Shown in pieces: positions 34,001 to 41,805 of a stretch of 62,914 bases of DNA (position 1 is the stretch's first letter; each line of letters opens with the position of its first letter). The position numbers and the translations under genes were made by a program. The notes under the pieces were generated by a model. The model did no database searches. It worked only from the letters and a program-made list of their open reading frames with translations, and was not told the origin of the DNA. This DNA comes from Candidatus Hydrogenedentota bacterium (GTDB lineage: Bacteria > Hydrogenedentota > Hydrogenedentia > Hydrogenedentales > SLHB01), in contig JAIBAQ010000013.1 of the NCBI GenBank assembly GCA_019695095.1, positions 1-62,914 on the forward strand, in the 5' to 3' direction.

Positions 34001-34114
34001 ATTTTGCATGGCCGATTCTGAAGGACTTTGCCGGACATACAACAGGAACAGCGTTACAGCACCAGCCATTGCGAGTCCCACGACCGTCACGAGAGCAATC
34101 CGGACGACGCGCAT
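31013..34114 (-). CDS. Membrane-anchored protein of carboxypeptidase-regulatory-like repeats
   Basis: The ATG at 34114 follows AGAGGGGATG. The 1033-residue protein has one N-terminal transmembrane anchor (IALVTVVGLAMAGAVTLFLLYV) and then about nine tandem beta-sandwich domains of the carboxypeptidase regulatory-like (CarboxypepD_reg/SdrD B-like) type. The repeat signature recurs throughout: G-V-V-x-D-x-x-G-x-P-V/I-x-G-A, then G-x-F-x-F/I-x-x-V-P/E-x-G-x-Y. Examples are GTVIDQVTGQPVPGATISV, GKVTDVETGAAIEGVTIAL, GIVVDAAGNAVQNCNVRL and GSAVDVKGTPIPGATIHL. No catalytic domain is visible. It is probably a surface stalk or adhesion scaffold. Confidence 0.85.
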   Translation of the reverse strand: MRVVRIALVTVVGLAMAGAVTLFLLYVRQSPSESAMQNAQVSLPVDVSQLTQLPSPATPNAPGVQDETVNAPAETTGLRVYGTVIDQVTGQPVPGATISVEDFTHGGISAFANPQVQKLTEDSMASSMADLEDSLKAQLQAAMGSQSSMAQGGLGGKLPTTQADEKGSYTFTLSDMLAGSNITCLASGYVMQIKETGEPASDSVRVDFALAKGATISGKVTDVETGAAIEGVTIALSEARDSGFEPAFGMYFTSQDEFLEKNVNGLTAGDGTYRLEGVPEGNYKVLALAGELGYVDDPATAKVVNVAAGSQHDAVDFALQHGGTVEGVVRDEEGKPISEAFAVLALADSDFTVSYGPEAMLQWTGGGSSLTDSDGRFLIAGLAFDKPYYVSVQHEDRVTAKSAEFRVTKGNSAHQLEITLVSGCSVSGVAKLEDNSLAANYVLHLVPAGEESISFDSSDITQADDQGHFAFKHVPAGTYRLGPDVGFEASEEEDKNALILTVDGKTDVANLELRISAAAMRERSGVIRGVVFDPDGKPAEGVEIDADREPHGMGFAYSDADGSFTIDEIPEGTYKVKGSSAAGVAIATDVKTGTSITLQLRPMPSLTGIVVDAAGNAVQNCNVRLAVSKKEADEAEDPISQLFSSFPDMFSDGGTGSTATDESGSFTFKNVEPGEYIVEARSALKGAGESTSFTVVENATLPHMTIRLEPGVTFSGSAVDVKGTPIPGATIHLKPAGASEFMAVFGDPGFSDIFGGKGSGSATSDNQGRFSIPNVIAGAYTVEGQHPAYAPFRQFRVDVPKGTGVVDYVARFSRGGGAKGTYSIGGKPIADAELQLAGPNGVTSIKTDAQGQFEVSGLAVGRYAVLNMYGEEPGGVSIAPRVFTVTDEQITSVSLGDGAGTRVSGKLNGSFPHPGTYVVISKPDSGSAASPSAEDPLDYLAHIAGMGSGQVTAEVTKEGTFAFAGLEPGEYDIEIFSEDLSAMSELMENDSIEALSLENLPIEEPKPLVTQHITVGTEPLQLEFAVPDAPPSK

Positions 34115-34498
34115 GATGACATCCCCTCTTGGTCTAGCCCGAAACATAACTCTACAAGAGTGGATCGGTTCAGTTCACGCGCGTTGCGCGATCTCGCGAA
34201 CGGAGACGTCGATGGATAACGAAGACGAGAACTCCTAAGAAACGGACGGTATACGTTGCTTTCGTCCTTACAGGACTCACGTTGGTTGGGGGCTGGAACC
34301 TGGGGTTTCGATTCGCGTCGTTGCCGCGAATCTCACCCCAGGCTGGAGTCTGCCGTGCCTACGGCACTCCAGAGAAGAGGCTGTCTGAGTAATTGCGAAC
34401 GAAGCACAGGGCATATTGCCCGATGCCTTGTGAAGGCTGCCCACTTGATCGTTGTTTCTAACATCAAAACCCGCGCTGGCGCGGTCCCCTGCTCGGAA
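34115..34498. other. Intergenic gap containing the triple-hairpin element
   Basis: This 384-bp gap lies between the repeat-domain gene start and the dCMP deaminase stop. Apart from the triple-hairpin copy I see no gene or clear promoter. Confidence 0.5.
34264..34366 (+). repeat. Triple-hairpin dispersed element, copy 2
   Basis: The same three hairpins appear as at 3555-3660. The first is GTCCT-TAC-AGGAC (34264-34276). The second has outer arms CCTGGGGT/ACCCCAGG (34299-34306 with 34335-34342) and inner arms GATTCGCG/CGCGAATC (34310-34317 with 34325-34332). The third is TGCCGT-GCCT-ACGGCA (34351-34366). The third outer pair is T-A here and C-G in copy 1, a compensatory change. Confidence 0.8.
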
Positions 34499-35017
34499 CT
34501 AGATCTTGGTGACGGTACTGGCTTCCTGGGCAAAATCGATGGTGATGCGGGCGTGTTGTGCCTTGAACTGCGTGTATTTGATTCCGGCCATATCGAGCAT
34601 GCGGCGGGCGGCACGCACACTGTCAGTGTCGTGGTACTTGTCGCTGAGGTAGATGATGTCGGTGATGCCGCCCTGGATGACGAGTTTCGTGCATTCGCAG
34701 CAGGGAAAGAGGGTGACATAGAGGCGGCATCCGACGAGGTCGGCGCTGTTTTTGTTCATGATGGCGTTCAGTTCGGCGTGGCACACGTAGGGGTATTTGG
34801 TGTCAAAAGGACTCGCCGCTTCGCGCTCCCAGGGAAGTTCGTCGTCGCTGCAGCCGCGGGGAAAACCGTTGTAGCCAATACCGACGATTTTGTTGTCGGG
34901 ATTCACGATGCATGCGCCTACCTGGGAACTGGGGTCTTTGCTGCGTTGTGCCGAGAGGATGGCGATGCCCATGAAGTAGTCCGACCAGGAGATGTAATCG
35001 CTTCGCTTGCTCGTCAT
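34499..35017 (-). CDS. Deoxycytidylate (dCMP) deaminase
   Basis: This 172-residue zinc enzyme converts dCMP to dUMP for thymidylate synthesis. The ATG at 35017 follows GAGGG and starts [19 protein letters not shown], the typical opening. Zinc ligands are clear: H80 and catalytic E82 in CHAELNAIM, and C106 and C109 in [24 protein letters not shown] and the substrate-loop cysteine in [10 protein letters not shown] are also family-typical. The length fits the bacterial/eukaryotic dCMP type rather than a tRNA deaminase. It is divergent from the GH13 gene. Confidence 0.93.
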   Translation of the reverse strand: MTSKRSDYISWSDYFMGIAILSAQRSKDPSSQVGACIVNPDNKIVGIGYNGFPRGCSDDELPWEREAASPFDTKYPYVCHAELNAIMNKNSADLVGCRLYVTLFPCCECTKLVIQGGITDIIYLSDKYHDTDSVRAARRMLDMAGIKYTQFKAQHARITIDFAQEASTVTKI

Positions 35018-35343
35018 AGGACCCTCAATTGCCGTGGTTGTGAGGACACAAGAAGATGACTGAGCACGATTATAGCGGCAGAGGTAGCTGGCGCCCAAGG
35101 GTGTTGGTGGCAAGAGATATGACGCAAGGGACCAATGGGATCCAAGAGACAGAACAAGCCGAGGAATTGAGCGATGGCGGTGCAATTGGTGTCCACTTTA
35201 TGTATTGGTGTACACTGCATCGTGCAGGCTAAGCCTTTGGCGCGTCAATCATAGCGCGACCACGTGTAACAGAGGACGTTCTGCCTCTGTCCCATCACAC
35301 CGAAGGCCCCGACTACACGAAGTAAGGAATAACGGGAGCGCCT
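35018..35343. other. Divergent region between dCMP deaminase and GH13 genes
   Basis: This 326-bp region must carry both promoters. It holds a GGGACCAATGGGATCC-type tract (about 35118-35152) and a tandem 13-bp pair at 35185-35216. No small gene is convincing. Confidence 0.5.
35185..35216 (+). promoter_or_regulatory. Tandem 13-bp operator-like direct repeat
   Basis: ATTGGTGTCCACT (35185-35197) and ATTGGTGTACACT (35204-35216) differ at one base and are spaced 19 bp start to start, close to two helical turns. The second half contains TACACT, a possible -10 for the GH13 gene. A regulator binding the same face twice is a reasonable reading. Confidence 0.45.
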
Positions 35344-38300
35344 ATGCCGGATACGCTATCCAATCTTATTGGGGAAAACTACTTCCCGTTTGGCTTTCAT
35401 TTGACGCGAAAGGTGTGGCACCGGTGCGGTGTTGCGGACTTGCTTCGCGGCAAGACCATCGGCGAAACGCGGGCGACGGTGCACGCGACGCGTCAGTTCG
35501 TCCAGCGGGTGAACTCGGAGCGCGCCGCCAAATCGCCGGCAGAAGAACCGATACGCCCCGGACACGCCCTCACGCTGGGCTTGCTGACGGACATTCTGCG
35601 GTACGTGGTCCATTACTACTGCTGGCAGCAGAAACCGGGCGTATTGGATGAAGGATTGAACTGGACGCGGGCCTGTTCCAGCGACGATACGGTGGAGTCG
35701 CCGCCCCCCACCTTCGTGAACCTCTTTCCTCCGGCGGTGGTAGAACTCAAGGGCACGCCGGAAACTGAGTTTCTCACGAAGAAGGAGGGACTGCGGTCCA
35801 ACAAGCACGTGTCCGTGATCGAGATGGTGCTGTTGCGCCTGGCGATATCGAATCCGGCGCTGAAGTCGTTTATCCCGCTTTTTTCGGACGATGAGCTAAA
35901 ACAGAAGGCTCCATACAAGGAACTTGTGGAACTTCTGGAGTCGTTCTTTGCGAATCAGCCTCCGGTCGACGCGTTGGGCATGACGCTATTTGAGTCGTTG
36001 CGGGCTCCGATGAAGGCGGCGCCGAATTCGCTGGACGATCAACTGGAGTATATCCGGGCGAAGTGGGCGCACTTCTTGCCTGCAGACCTGATTGAGCGGT
36101 TGCTGGTGATTCGCGGCATCTTGCGCGAAGAGACGTTTATGCGCGGGTTAGGCGCGGGCTCTACAGAAGTGTTGCGATTCGGACGCCACCAGGGCGCGGA
36201 TGCCGACATCTATCCCGAAGCGGAGCGTTTCTCTCCGGATGCGGACTGGATGTCGAACGTCGTGATGATCGCGAAGACGATCTACGTCTGGCTCGATCAG
36301 TTGTCGAAAAAGTACGAGCGCCCGATTTACCGGCTCGATCATGTGCCCGATGAAGAACTGGATCGTTTGGCGCGTTGGGGATTCAATTGCCTCTGGCTGA
36401 TTGGGGTATGGGAACGCTCGACCGCTTCCGAGGATATCAAGCGCATCATGGGCAATCCCGAGGCGGTGGCGTCGGCGTATTCGCTTTTCGATTACGACAT
36501 TGCGGCGGATTTGGGCGGAGATGAAGCGTACCAGAATCTGCGCGACCGGGCGTGGCAGCGGGGCATACGGCTTGCGAGTGATATGGTGCCAAATCACATG
36601 GGCATCTATTCGCGGTGGGTCATCGAGCACCCGCAGTGGTTCCTGCAACTGGATTATCCGCCGTATCCGGCGTATCAATTCACGGGAACGAATCTCTCGA
36701 GAGATCCACGCGTAGGTCTGTATATTGAAGACGGTTATTGGACACACCGCGACGCTGCAGTTGTGTTCAAACGCGTGGACAACTGGACCGGAGACGCGAA
36801 ATACATCTACCACGGAAACGACGGCACAAGCATGCCGTGGAACGATACGGCCCAGTTGAATTACCTGCTGCCGGAAGTGCGCGAAGCGGTCATCCAGACC
36901 ATTCTCCATGTGGCGCGGCAATTTCCGGTGATTCGGTTTGACGCCGCCATGACGCTCGCCAAGAAGCACTATCAGCGGTTGTGGTTTCCGAAGCCGGGCG
37001 ATGCCGGGGCGATACCGTCGCGCGCGGAACACGGGATGAGCCGAGCCGATTTCGATACGCAGATGCCGGAGGAATTCTGGCGCGAAGTCGTGGATCGGGT
37101 CGCGCAGGAGGCGCCGGATACCTTGTTGCTGGCGGAGGCCTTTTGGCTGATGGAGGGCTACTTCGTTCGCACGCTTGGCATGCATCGCGTGTACAACAGC
37201 GCGTTCATGAACATGCTGAAGATGGAGCAGAACTCCAATTATCGCGAGACAATGCGCAATGTCCTCGAGTTCAGTCCGGAAGTGCTGAAGCGATTCGTCA
37301 ATTTCATGAACAACCCCGACGAACGTACCGCGGTAGAGCAGTTCGGCAAAGGAGACAAGTACATTGGCGTGGCGTTGTTGATGGTTACGCTGCCGGGCCT
37401 GCCCATGTTCGGCCATGGTCAGATCGAAGGATTCACCGAGAAGTACGGCATGGAGTATCGGCGCGCGTACTGGGAAGAGCAGGTCGACGAGGAGTTGGTG
37501 GCGCGACACGAGCGCGAGATTTTCCCGTTGAGCCGCAGGCGCTATCAGTTTAGCGGCGTGCAGCATTTCGCGTTCTACGATTTTCATGCGGACAACGGGC
37601 ACGTGGACGAGAACGTGTTCGCGTACTCGAACCGCGCGGGCGATCATCGGTCCATCGTGTTCTACAACAACTCATTTGGCGCGACACAGGGCTGGATCAA
37701 GACGTCGACGGGCATCAACACGGGCCGAGGCGACGAGGGAACGATAGTCACGAAATCGTTGGCCGATTCGTTGGGATTGCGCGGCGATGACAACGTCTAT
37801 TACATCTTCCGCGATCACCGAGACAATCTGGAGTACATCCGGTCGGGACGGCAGTTGTGCGACGAGGGATTGTTCGTTCATTTGTACGGCTATCAGTATC
37901 ACGTGTTTCTGGATTTCCGCGAGGTATACGATTCCGACGGATCGTGGGGCGAGATCGCGTGGCACTTGGGTGGTGGCGGTGTACCGAGTGTGGAACTCGC
38001 CAAGCGTTCGTTGGTGCTTGCCCCGTTGCGCGAGGCTTTCAGGGAAGCTGTAAACGCGGAAACATTGAGCGCTCTGATGGCAAAGCCGCTCAACAAGGGC
38101 GTTTCGAAAAAGACGTGGGAGCCTATCGCTGCGTCGCTGGAGAAGTTTCTGACGATTTTGAGCGAGCGATCGGGAGTGTCTGCCGAGCCAAAGCCGGTGA
38201 TAGACAAGGCCGCCGCATGGATTACCGGTCTGCGATCGTTCGAGAAGAAGGCTTCGGCTCTGAAATTGCCGAAGAATGTGATCGACTATTTGGTTGCGCC

Positions 38301-38898
38301 GATACCCGAGCCTGGCGGCCCGGATTGGGCGTTGTTCTGGCGCATACCTCTGTGCACAGCGATTCTTTTGCCAATCGATGAGGCGCTTCACGGCGAACCG
38401 TCGCATGTTCGCGCGGAGGACTGGCTGGAACATTGGATGCTGGCACATGAAACCAGGGCCGCTTTCGTGGCAATGGGACGCGGAGAATGGGAAGCCGAAA
38501 TTGATGTTGAGCTGCTATCGTTTCTGCTCGATCTTTATGTTTCCACGCCCACGGACTCGGCAATGGTAAAGATGGTGTTCGAGCCGGAGATTGCCAAACC
38601 CATCCTGGGCATGAATCAGTTTGAAGGGGTGGAGTACGTTAACCGCGAACGACTTGAATCGGCACTTTACTGGCTCACACTGACGCATGCCGCCTTCGCA
38701 GTGGCTGCGCCGGACGCATCGGGTAAAGATGCGGCCGCCGTGATTCAGCGCTGGTATACGTGGTCACGCGACGTACTCAATGCCGCGCAGGAAGCCGGAT
38801 ACCGTGTCGCGGAGATCGAGAAGGTCTTGCTTGACGAGGCTGCGCTGGAAGAAGCCGAAAAGATCAGCCACGCTCGGGCTTCGCGTCGCGACCCATAA
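35344..38898 (+). CDS. Giant GH13 alpha-amylase-family protein
   Basis: This 1184-residue, apparently cytoplasmic protein has a GH13 barrel in its middle (about 335-780), with long N- and C-terminal regions of unrecognised fold. Barrel motifs are DMVPNHMGIYSRWV, VIRFDAAMTL with nucleophile D533, LLLAEAFWLMEG with acid/base E598, and MNNPDER with D659, which replaces the common NHD. TLPGLPMFGHGQIEGFTEKYGMEYRRAYW follows, as in some trehalose-synthase-like and maltosyltransferase-like members. The substrate is probably an alpha-glucan, but the product cannot be named. The 3' end overlaps gpsA tail to tail by 35 bp. Confidence 0.82.
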   Translation: MPDTLSNLIGENYFPFGFHLTRKVWHRCGVADLLRGKTIGETRATVHATRQFVQRVNSERAAKSPAEEPIRPGHALTLGLLTDILRYVVHYYCWQQKPGVLDEGLNWTRACSSDDTVESPPPTFVNLFPPAVVELKGTPETEFLTKKEGLRSNKHVSVIEMVLLRLAISNPALKSFIPLFSDDELKQKAPYKELVELLESFFANQPPVDALGMTLFESLRAPMKAAPNSLDDQLEYIRAKWAHFLPADLIERLLVIRGILREETFMRGLGAGSTEVLRFGRHQGADADIYPEAERFSPDADWMSNVVMIAKTIYVWLDQLSKKYERPIYRLDHVPDEELDRLARWGFNCLWLIGVWERSTASEDIKRIMGNPEAVASAYSLFDYDIAADLGGDEAYQNLRDRAWQRGIRLASDMVPNHMGIYSRWVIEHPQWFLQLDYPPYPAYQFTGTNLSRDPRVGLYIEDGYWTHRDAAVVFKRVDNWTGDAKYIYHGNDGTSMPWNDTAQLNYLLPEVREAVIQTILHVARQFPVIRFDAAMTLAKKHYQRLWFPKPGDAGAIPSRAEHGMSRADFDTQMPEEFWREVVDRVAQEAPDTLLLAEAFWLMEGYFVRTLGMHRVYNSAFMNMLKMEQNSNYRETMRNVLEFSPEVLKRFVNFMNNPDERTAVEQFGKGDKYIGVALLMVTLPGLPMFGHGQIEGFTEKYGMEYRRAYWEEQVDEELVARHEREIFPLSRRRYQFSGVQHFAFYDFHADNGHVDENVFAYSNRAGDHRSIVFYNNSFGATQGWIKTSTGINTGRGDEGTIVTKSLADSLGLRGDDNVYYIFRDHRDNLEYIRSGRQLCDEGLFVHLYGYQYHVFLDFREVYDSDGSWGEIAWHLGGGGVPSVELAKRSLVLAPLREAFREAVNAETLSALMAKPLNKGVSKKTWEPIAASLEKFLTILSERSGVSAEPKPVIDKAAAWITGLRSFEKKASALKLPKNVIDYLVAPIPEPGGPDWALFWRIPLCTAILLPIDEALHGEPSHVRAEDWLEHWMLAHETRAAFVAMGRGEWEAEIDVELLSFLLDLYVSTPTDSAMVKMVFEPEIAKPILGMNQFEGVEYVNRERLESALYWLTLTHAAFAVAAPDASGKDAAAVIQRWYTWSRDVLNAAQEAGYRVAEIEKVLLDEAALEEAEKISHARASRRDP

Positions 38899-39841
38899 GC
38901 GCATCGATCGCGTTGCGCGCGTCTGCCCCTTCGAACAGGACGCGGTAGACCTGTTCCGTGATGGGCAGTTCGACGCCGGTGCGGCGGGCAAGCGCGTGAG
39001 CCGACTGGGCCGTTCGCACGCCTTCGGCGACCATCGGCGATGAACCCAAAATGGCTTCGAGGCTAAGTCCGCTGGCGATCTTTTCCCCCACGGCGCGGTT
39101 GCGCGAATGTTTGCTCTCGCACGTCGTGATGAGGTCGCCCATGCCGCTGAGACCGGCAAACGTGAGCGGATCCGCGCCCATGGCCACGCCAAGCCGAGCC
39201 ATTTCGGCGAGGCCGCGCGTCATCAATGCGGCTTTGGCATTGTCGCCCAATCCAAAACCGTCACATACGCCGGCGGCAATCGCGATGACATTCTTGAGCG
39301 AACCGCCGAGTTCGACACCCACAATGTCCGGGCTTGTGTAGACGCGAAAGGACCGGCTGACAAAAGCAGACTGCACGCGTTCGCAGGCTTCCAAGTTCGA
39401 GCCGGCGACGACGACTGACGCGGGCAGGTCGTGCGCGACTTCTTCGGCGTGGCTGGGTCCGGAGAGCGCAGCAACGGTACAGGGACCAGAGACATCCGCA
39501 ATCACTTCGCTCATGCGCAAGAGCGTCTCATTTTCGACACCTTTTGCCACGCTGACGCGAATGGTCTGCGGGGAAAATTGGAGCTTGCCCGCGACGGAAC
39601 GCATCGCGTGAGACGGAGTGGCGAGCACGGCAATGTCGGCGCCGGGATCGATGTCTCGCGAGACGTCGATTGCCTCGGGCAACAGGATGCCCGGCAAGAA
39701 GAATCGGCTTTGGCGTGTGTCGCGCAACGTATCCGGATCGTCTTCTTCGCGACACCAAAGCCGCACGTTGTGCCCGTTCATCGCCAACAGTCGCGCGAGG
39801 GCCAAGCCCCAGCTTCCAGCACCTATCATTTGAATGTTCAT
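38864..39841 (-). CDS. gpsA: Glycerol-3-phosphate dehydrogenase (NAD(P)+)
   Basis: GpsA reduces dihydroxyacetone phosphate to sn-glycerol-3-phosphate, the backbone of phospholipids. The 325-residue length is normal. The Rossmann start IQMIGAGSWGLALARLL, LATPSHAMRSV, VAKGVE, SGPSHAEEV, the catalytic lysine in LGGSLKNVIAIAAG, and GLSGMGDLITTCESKHSRNR are all family blocks. An AAGGTG site precedes the ATG. The last 35 bp overlap the 3' end of the convergent GH13 gene. Confidence 0.96.
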   Translation of the reverse strand: MNIQMIGAGSWGLALARLLAMNGHNVRLWCREEDDPDTLRDTRQSRFFLPGILLPEAIDVSRDIDPGADIAVLATPSHAMRSVAGKLQFSPQTIRVSVAKGVENETLLRMSEVIADVSGPCTVAALSGPSHAEEVAHDLPASVVVAGSNLEACERVQSAFVSRSFRVYTSPDIVGVELGGSLKNVIAIAAGVCDGFGLGDNAKAALMTRGLAEMARLGVAMGADPLTFAGLSGMGDLITTCESKHSRNRAVGEKIASGLSLEAILGSSPMVAEGVRTAQSAHALARRTGVELPITEQVYRVLFEGADARNAIDALMGRDAKPERG

Positions 39842-39971
39842 GGGCGCACCTTATACGGGACTCGACGGCGGAATTCAAAACGGATTGACGTTGCGCGCAC
39901 GGGAGCGCCATACTTCCGCGTTTGAATAGAGGGTATTTCCGCACGGTCGACCGTAGCATTAGGGGGAAATC

Positions 39972-41084
39972 ATGAGTTCGGAGACAGCAAATCCACAGGA
40001 TCGCGTGCTCAGCGTCGACGTGCTGCGCGGGTTCGACATGTTCTGGCTCGCGGGAGGCACAGGGCTGGCGCTGGGCATTGTGGGATTGTGCGGCGAACGT
40101 GCGAAGGCGCTTCTTCTCCCCCAGCTCGATCATGCCAAGTGGATTGGGTTCACGTTCTACGATTTCATCTTTCCGCTGTTTGTATTCGTGGTCGGCATGT
40201 CGGTGGTGTTTTCGCTGGGCAAATTGCTGGAGCGAAAAGGGAGGACCGCCGCGTACAAGCGAATCGCGCGGCGCGCAGTGCTGATGTACATGCTGGGTCT
40301 CGTTTACTACGGAGGCATGGGCGGCGGGTGGTCGGATATCCGCTTGATGGGCGTGTTGCAGCGGCTCGCAATCTGTTACTTAATTACGGGATTGTTGTTT
40401 TGCCACTTCGGGACGCGGAGTCTTGTTGCGATTTGCGTGACTATTCTCGCGGGATACTGGTTCCTGTTGAGCTTTGTGCCTGCACCCGGGCACGAGACGG
40501 TGTCGTGGGAACCGGATGGGACGTGGACCGCATTCGTGGACGCGCATTGGCTGCCGGGGCGCAAGCACGAAGGCACGTGGGATGCCAACGGGATACTGGG
40601 GACCATTTCTGCGGTCAGCACGTGTTTGATGGGCGTGTTCTCGGCGCAATTGCTGATAGCGGGAACGCTGTCGGCTCAAAAGAAGGCGGGCTATTTGATT
40701 GGTGGCGGACTCGTCGTGACTGTGCTGGGGCTGTTGTTGGGGCTGCAAACGCCAATTATCAAGATGCTCTGGACGCCGTCGTATGTTCTGGTGTCGGGCG
40801 GCCTCAGCGTATTTCTCCTGGGCGTGTTTCATCTCATTGTGGACGTGTGGAAGATCCGGTGGTGGACGCCGCCGTTTCTATGGATCGGCGCAAACGCCTT
40901 GACGATCTACCTGGCGCGAAACTTCATGGATTTCAACGCGCTGGCGGATCGGTTTGTGGGGGGTGGTGTTGCGGCGATGGTGGGCCCGGACGTGGGTTAC
41001 CTTCTTCGCGTAGTCCTTTCACTGGCCTTCTCGTTGGCCTTCGTGCGCTATCTCTACCGCAAGGGGATCTTCCTGCGCGTCTGA
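39972..41084 (+). CDS. HGSNAT/DUF5009-like membrane acyltransferase
   Basis: This 370-residue polytopic protein begins with RVLSVDVLRGFDMFWLAGGTG, the hallmark of bacterial relatives of heparan-alpha-glucosaminide N-acetyltransferase (DUF5009/DUF1624). About ten helices follow, with FTFYDFIFPLFVFVVGMSVVFSL, RLMGVLQRLAICYLITGLL and WIGANALTIYLARN. The family is thought to move acetyl groups across the membrane to amino sugars or glycan chains; the real bacterial substrate is seldom known. Its start follows AGGGGGAAATC. A divergent relative lies on the opposite strand at 41802-42878. Confidence 0.85.
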   Translation: MSSETANPQDRVLSVDVLRGFDMFWLAGGTGLALGIVGLCGERAKALLLPQLDHAKWIGFTFYDFIFPLFVFVVGMSVVFSLGKLLERKGRTAAYKRIARRAVLMYMLGLVYYGGMGGGWSDIRLMGVLQRLAICYLITGLLFCHFGTRSLVAICVTILAGYWFLLSFVPAPGHETVSWEPDGTWTAFVDAHWLPGRKHEGTWDANGILGTISAVSTCLMGVFSAQLLIAGTLSAQKKAGYLIGGGLVVTVLGLLLGLQTPIIKMLWTPSYVLVSGGLSVFLLGVFHLIVDVWKIRWWTPPFLWIGANALTIYLARNFMDFNALADRFVGGGVAAMVGPDVGYLLRVVLSLAFSLAFVRYLYRKGIFLRV

Positions 41085-41091
41085 CGTGGTT

Positions 41092-41805
41092 CTATTGCAC
41101 TGCGGCGATGAAAGATTTCGTTAGCGGAAAGGGTCCGGGATAGGGCAAATACGCAACGTGATTGTCCGCGAATATGACCCAAGCATGCCCGTCGCGCGGA
41201 CGTTGAATGAACATGGGAAAGTTGGCAAACACCGCGCTCGATGCGTGGGGAATGACATGATCGGCCGCCATCTTTTTGTGCAGGTCGCGCCGGAAGCGGT
41301 AGAACGTGTTGCTTCCAAGCGTACCCTTGCCCGTCTCTACCGAAATGTCTTTGCTTGGGTCTGCGCCGTGTCGAACGGCCTCGACCAAAGTCATAGCCTC
41401 CTCCTCGGACGCAACGGCGTACGGCAGGTAGATGTAGTCCGCCGGGTCTACACCCGGTTCAAGCGTGACCGCGCTATGGCGTCCGATAGGTCCAACAAGC
41501 ACGGCCTTGGTGTCCGATTCCAAGGGGTACTCGACCGCTTTGCCCATATGGAAACTCGGTGGAAGGAGACCCGGCGCGACGGTAAACCGCTTGTGGACTG
41601 CATCGATAGGTGGCCATTCACCTTCATGCGAACAGGCATAGGCGTTGGCTTGACGCGCAATACCCAGCATGGCCAACCCCTGTTTGCCGAACTCTTCAAC
41701 AGCGCGGCTCTTCATCGTTCCGATGTGAAAGGCCACGCAGTAAGGAATCGCCGCAATTGCAGCGGCTGCCACGAGCCACTTTGGGAAACGTTCCGGCGCG
41801 CTCAT
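41092..41805 (-). CDS. Anchored protein with pseudopilin-like H-X9-DG tail
   Basis: This 237-residue protein has one N-terminal transmembrane helix (WLVAAAAIAAIPYCVAFHI) and an exported domain. Its end, VIFADNHVAYLPYPGPFP, resembles the H-X9-DG tails of planctomycete-type pseudopilin-like proteins, with Asn replacing the Gly after Asp. The N-terminal prepilin signature is missing. The segment AMLGIARQANAYACSHEGEWPP is also seen in that group. It overlaps the upstream membrane acyltransferase-like gene by 4 nt (ATGA), so the two are coupled. Function is unknown. Confidence 0.68.
   Translation of the reverse strand: MSAPERFPKWLVAAAAIAAIPYCVAFHIGTMKSRAVEEFGKQGLAMLGIARQANAYACSHEGEWPPIDAVHKRFTVAPGLLPPSFHMGKAVEYPLESDTKAVLVGPIGRHSAVTLEPGVDPADYIYLPYAVASEEEAMTLVEAVRHGADPSKDISVETGKGTLGSNTFYRFRRDLHKKMAADHVIPHASSAVFANFPMFIQRPRDGHAWVIFADNHVAYLPYPGPFPLTKSFIAAVQ

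Noticed and set aside
36148-37647. 499-codon minus-strand open frame inside the GH13 gene
   Set aside because: It is antisense to the catalytic barrel, is rich in Arg/His and lacks any family motif.
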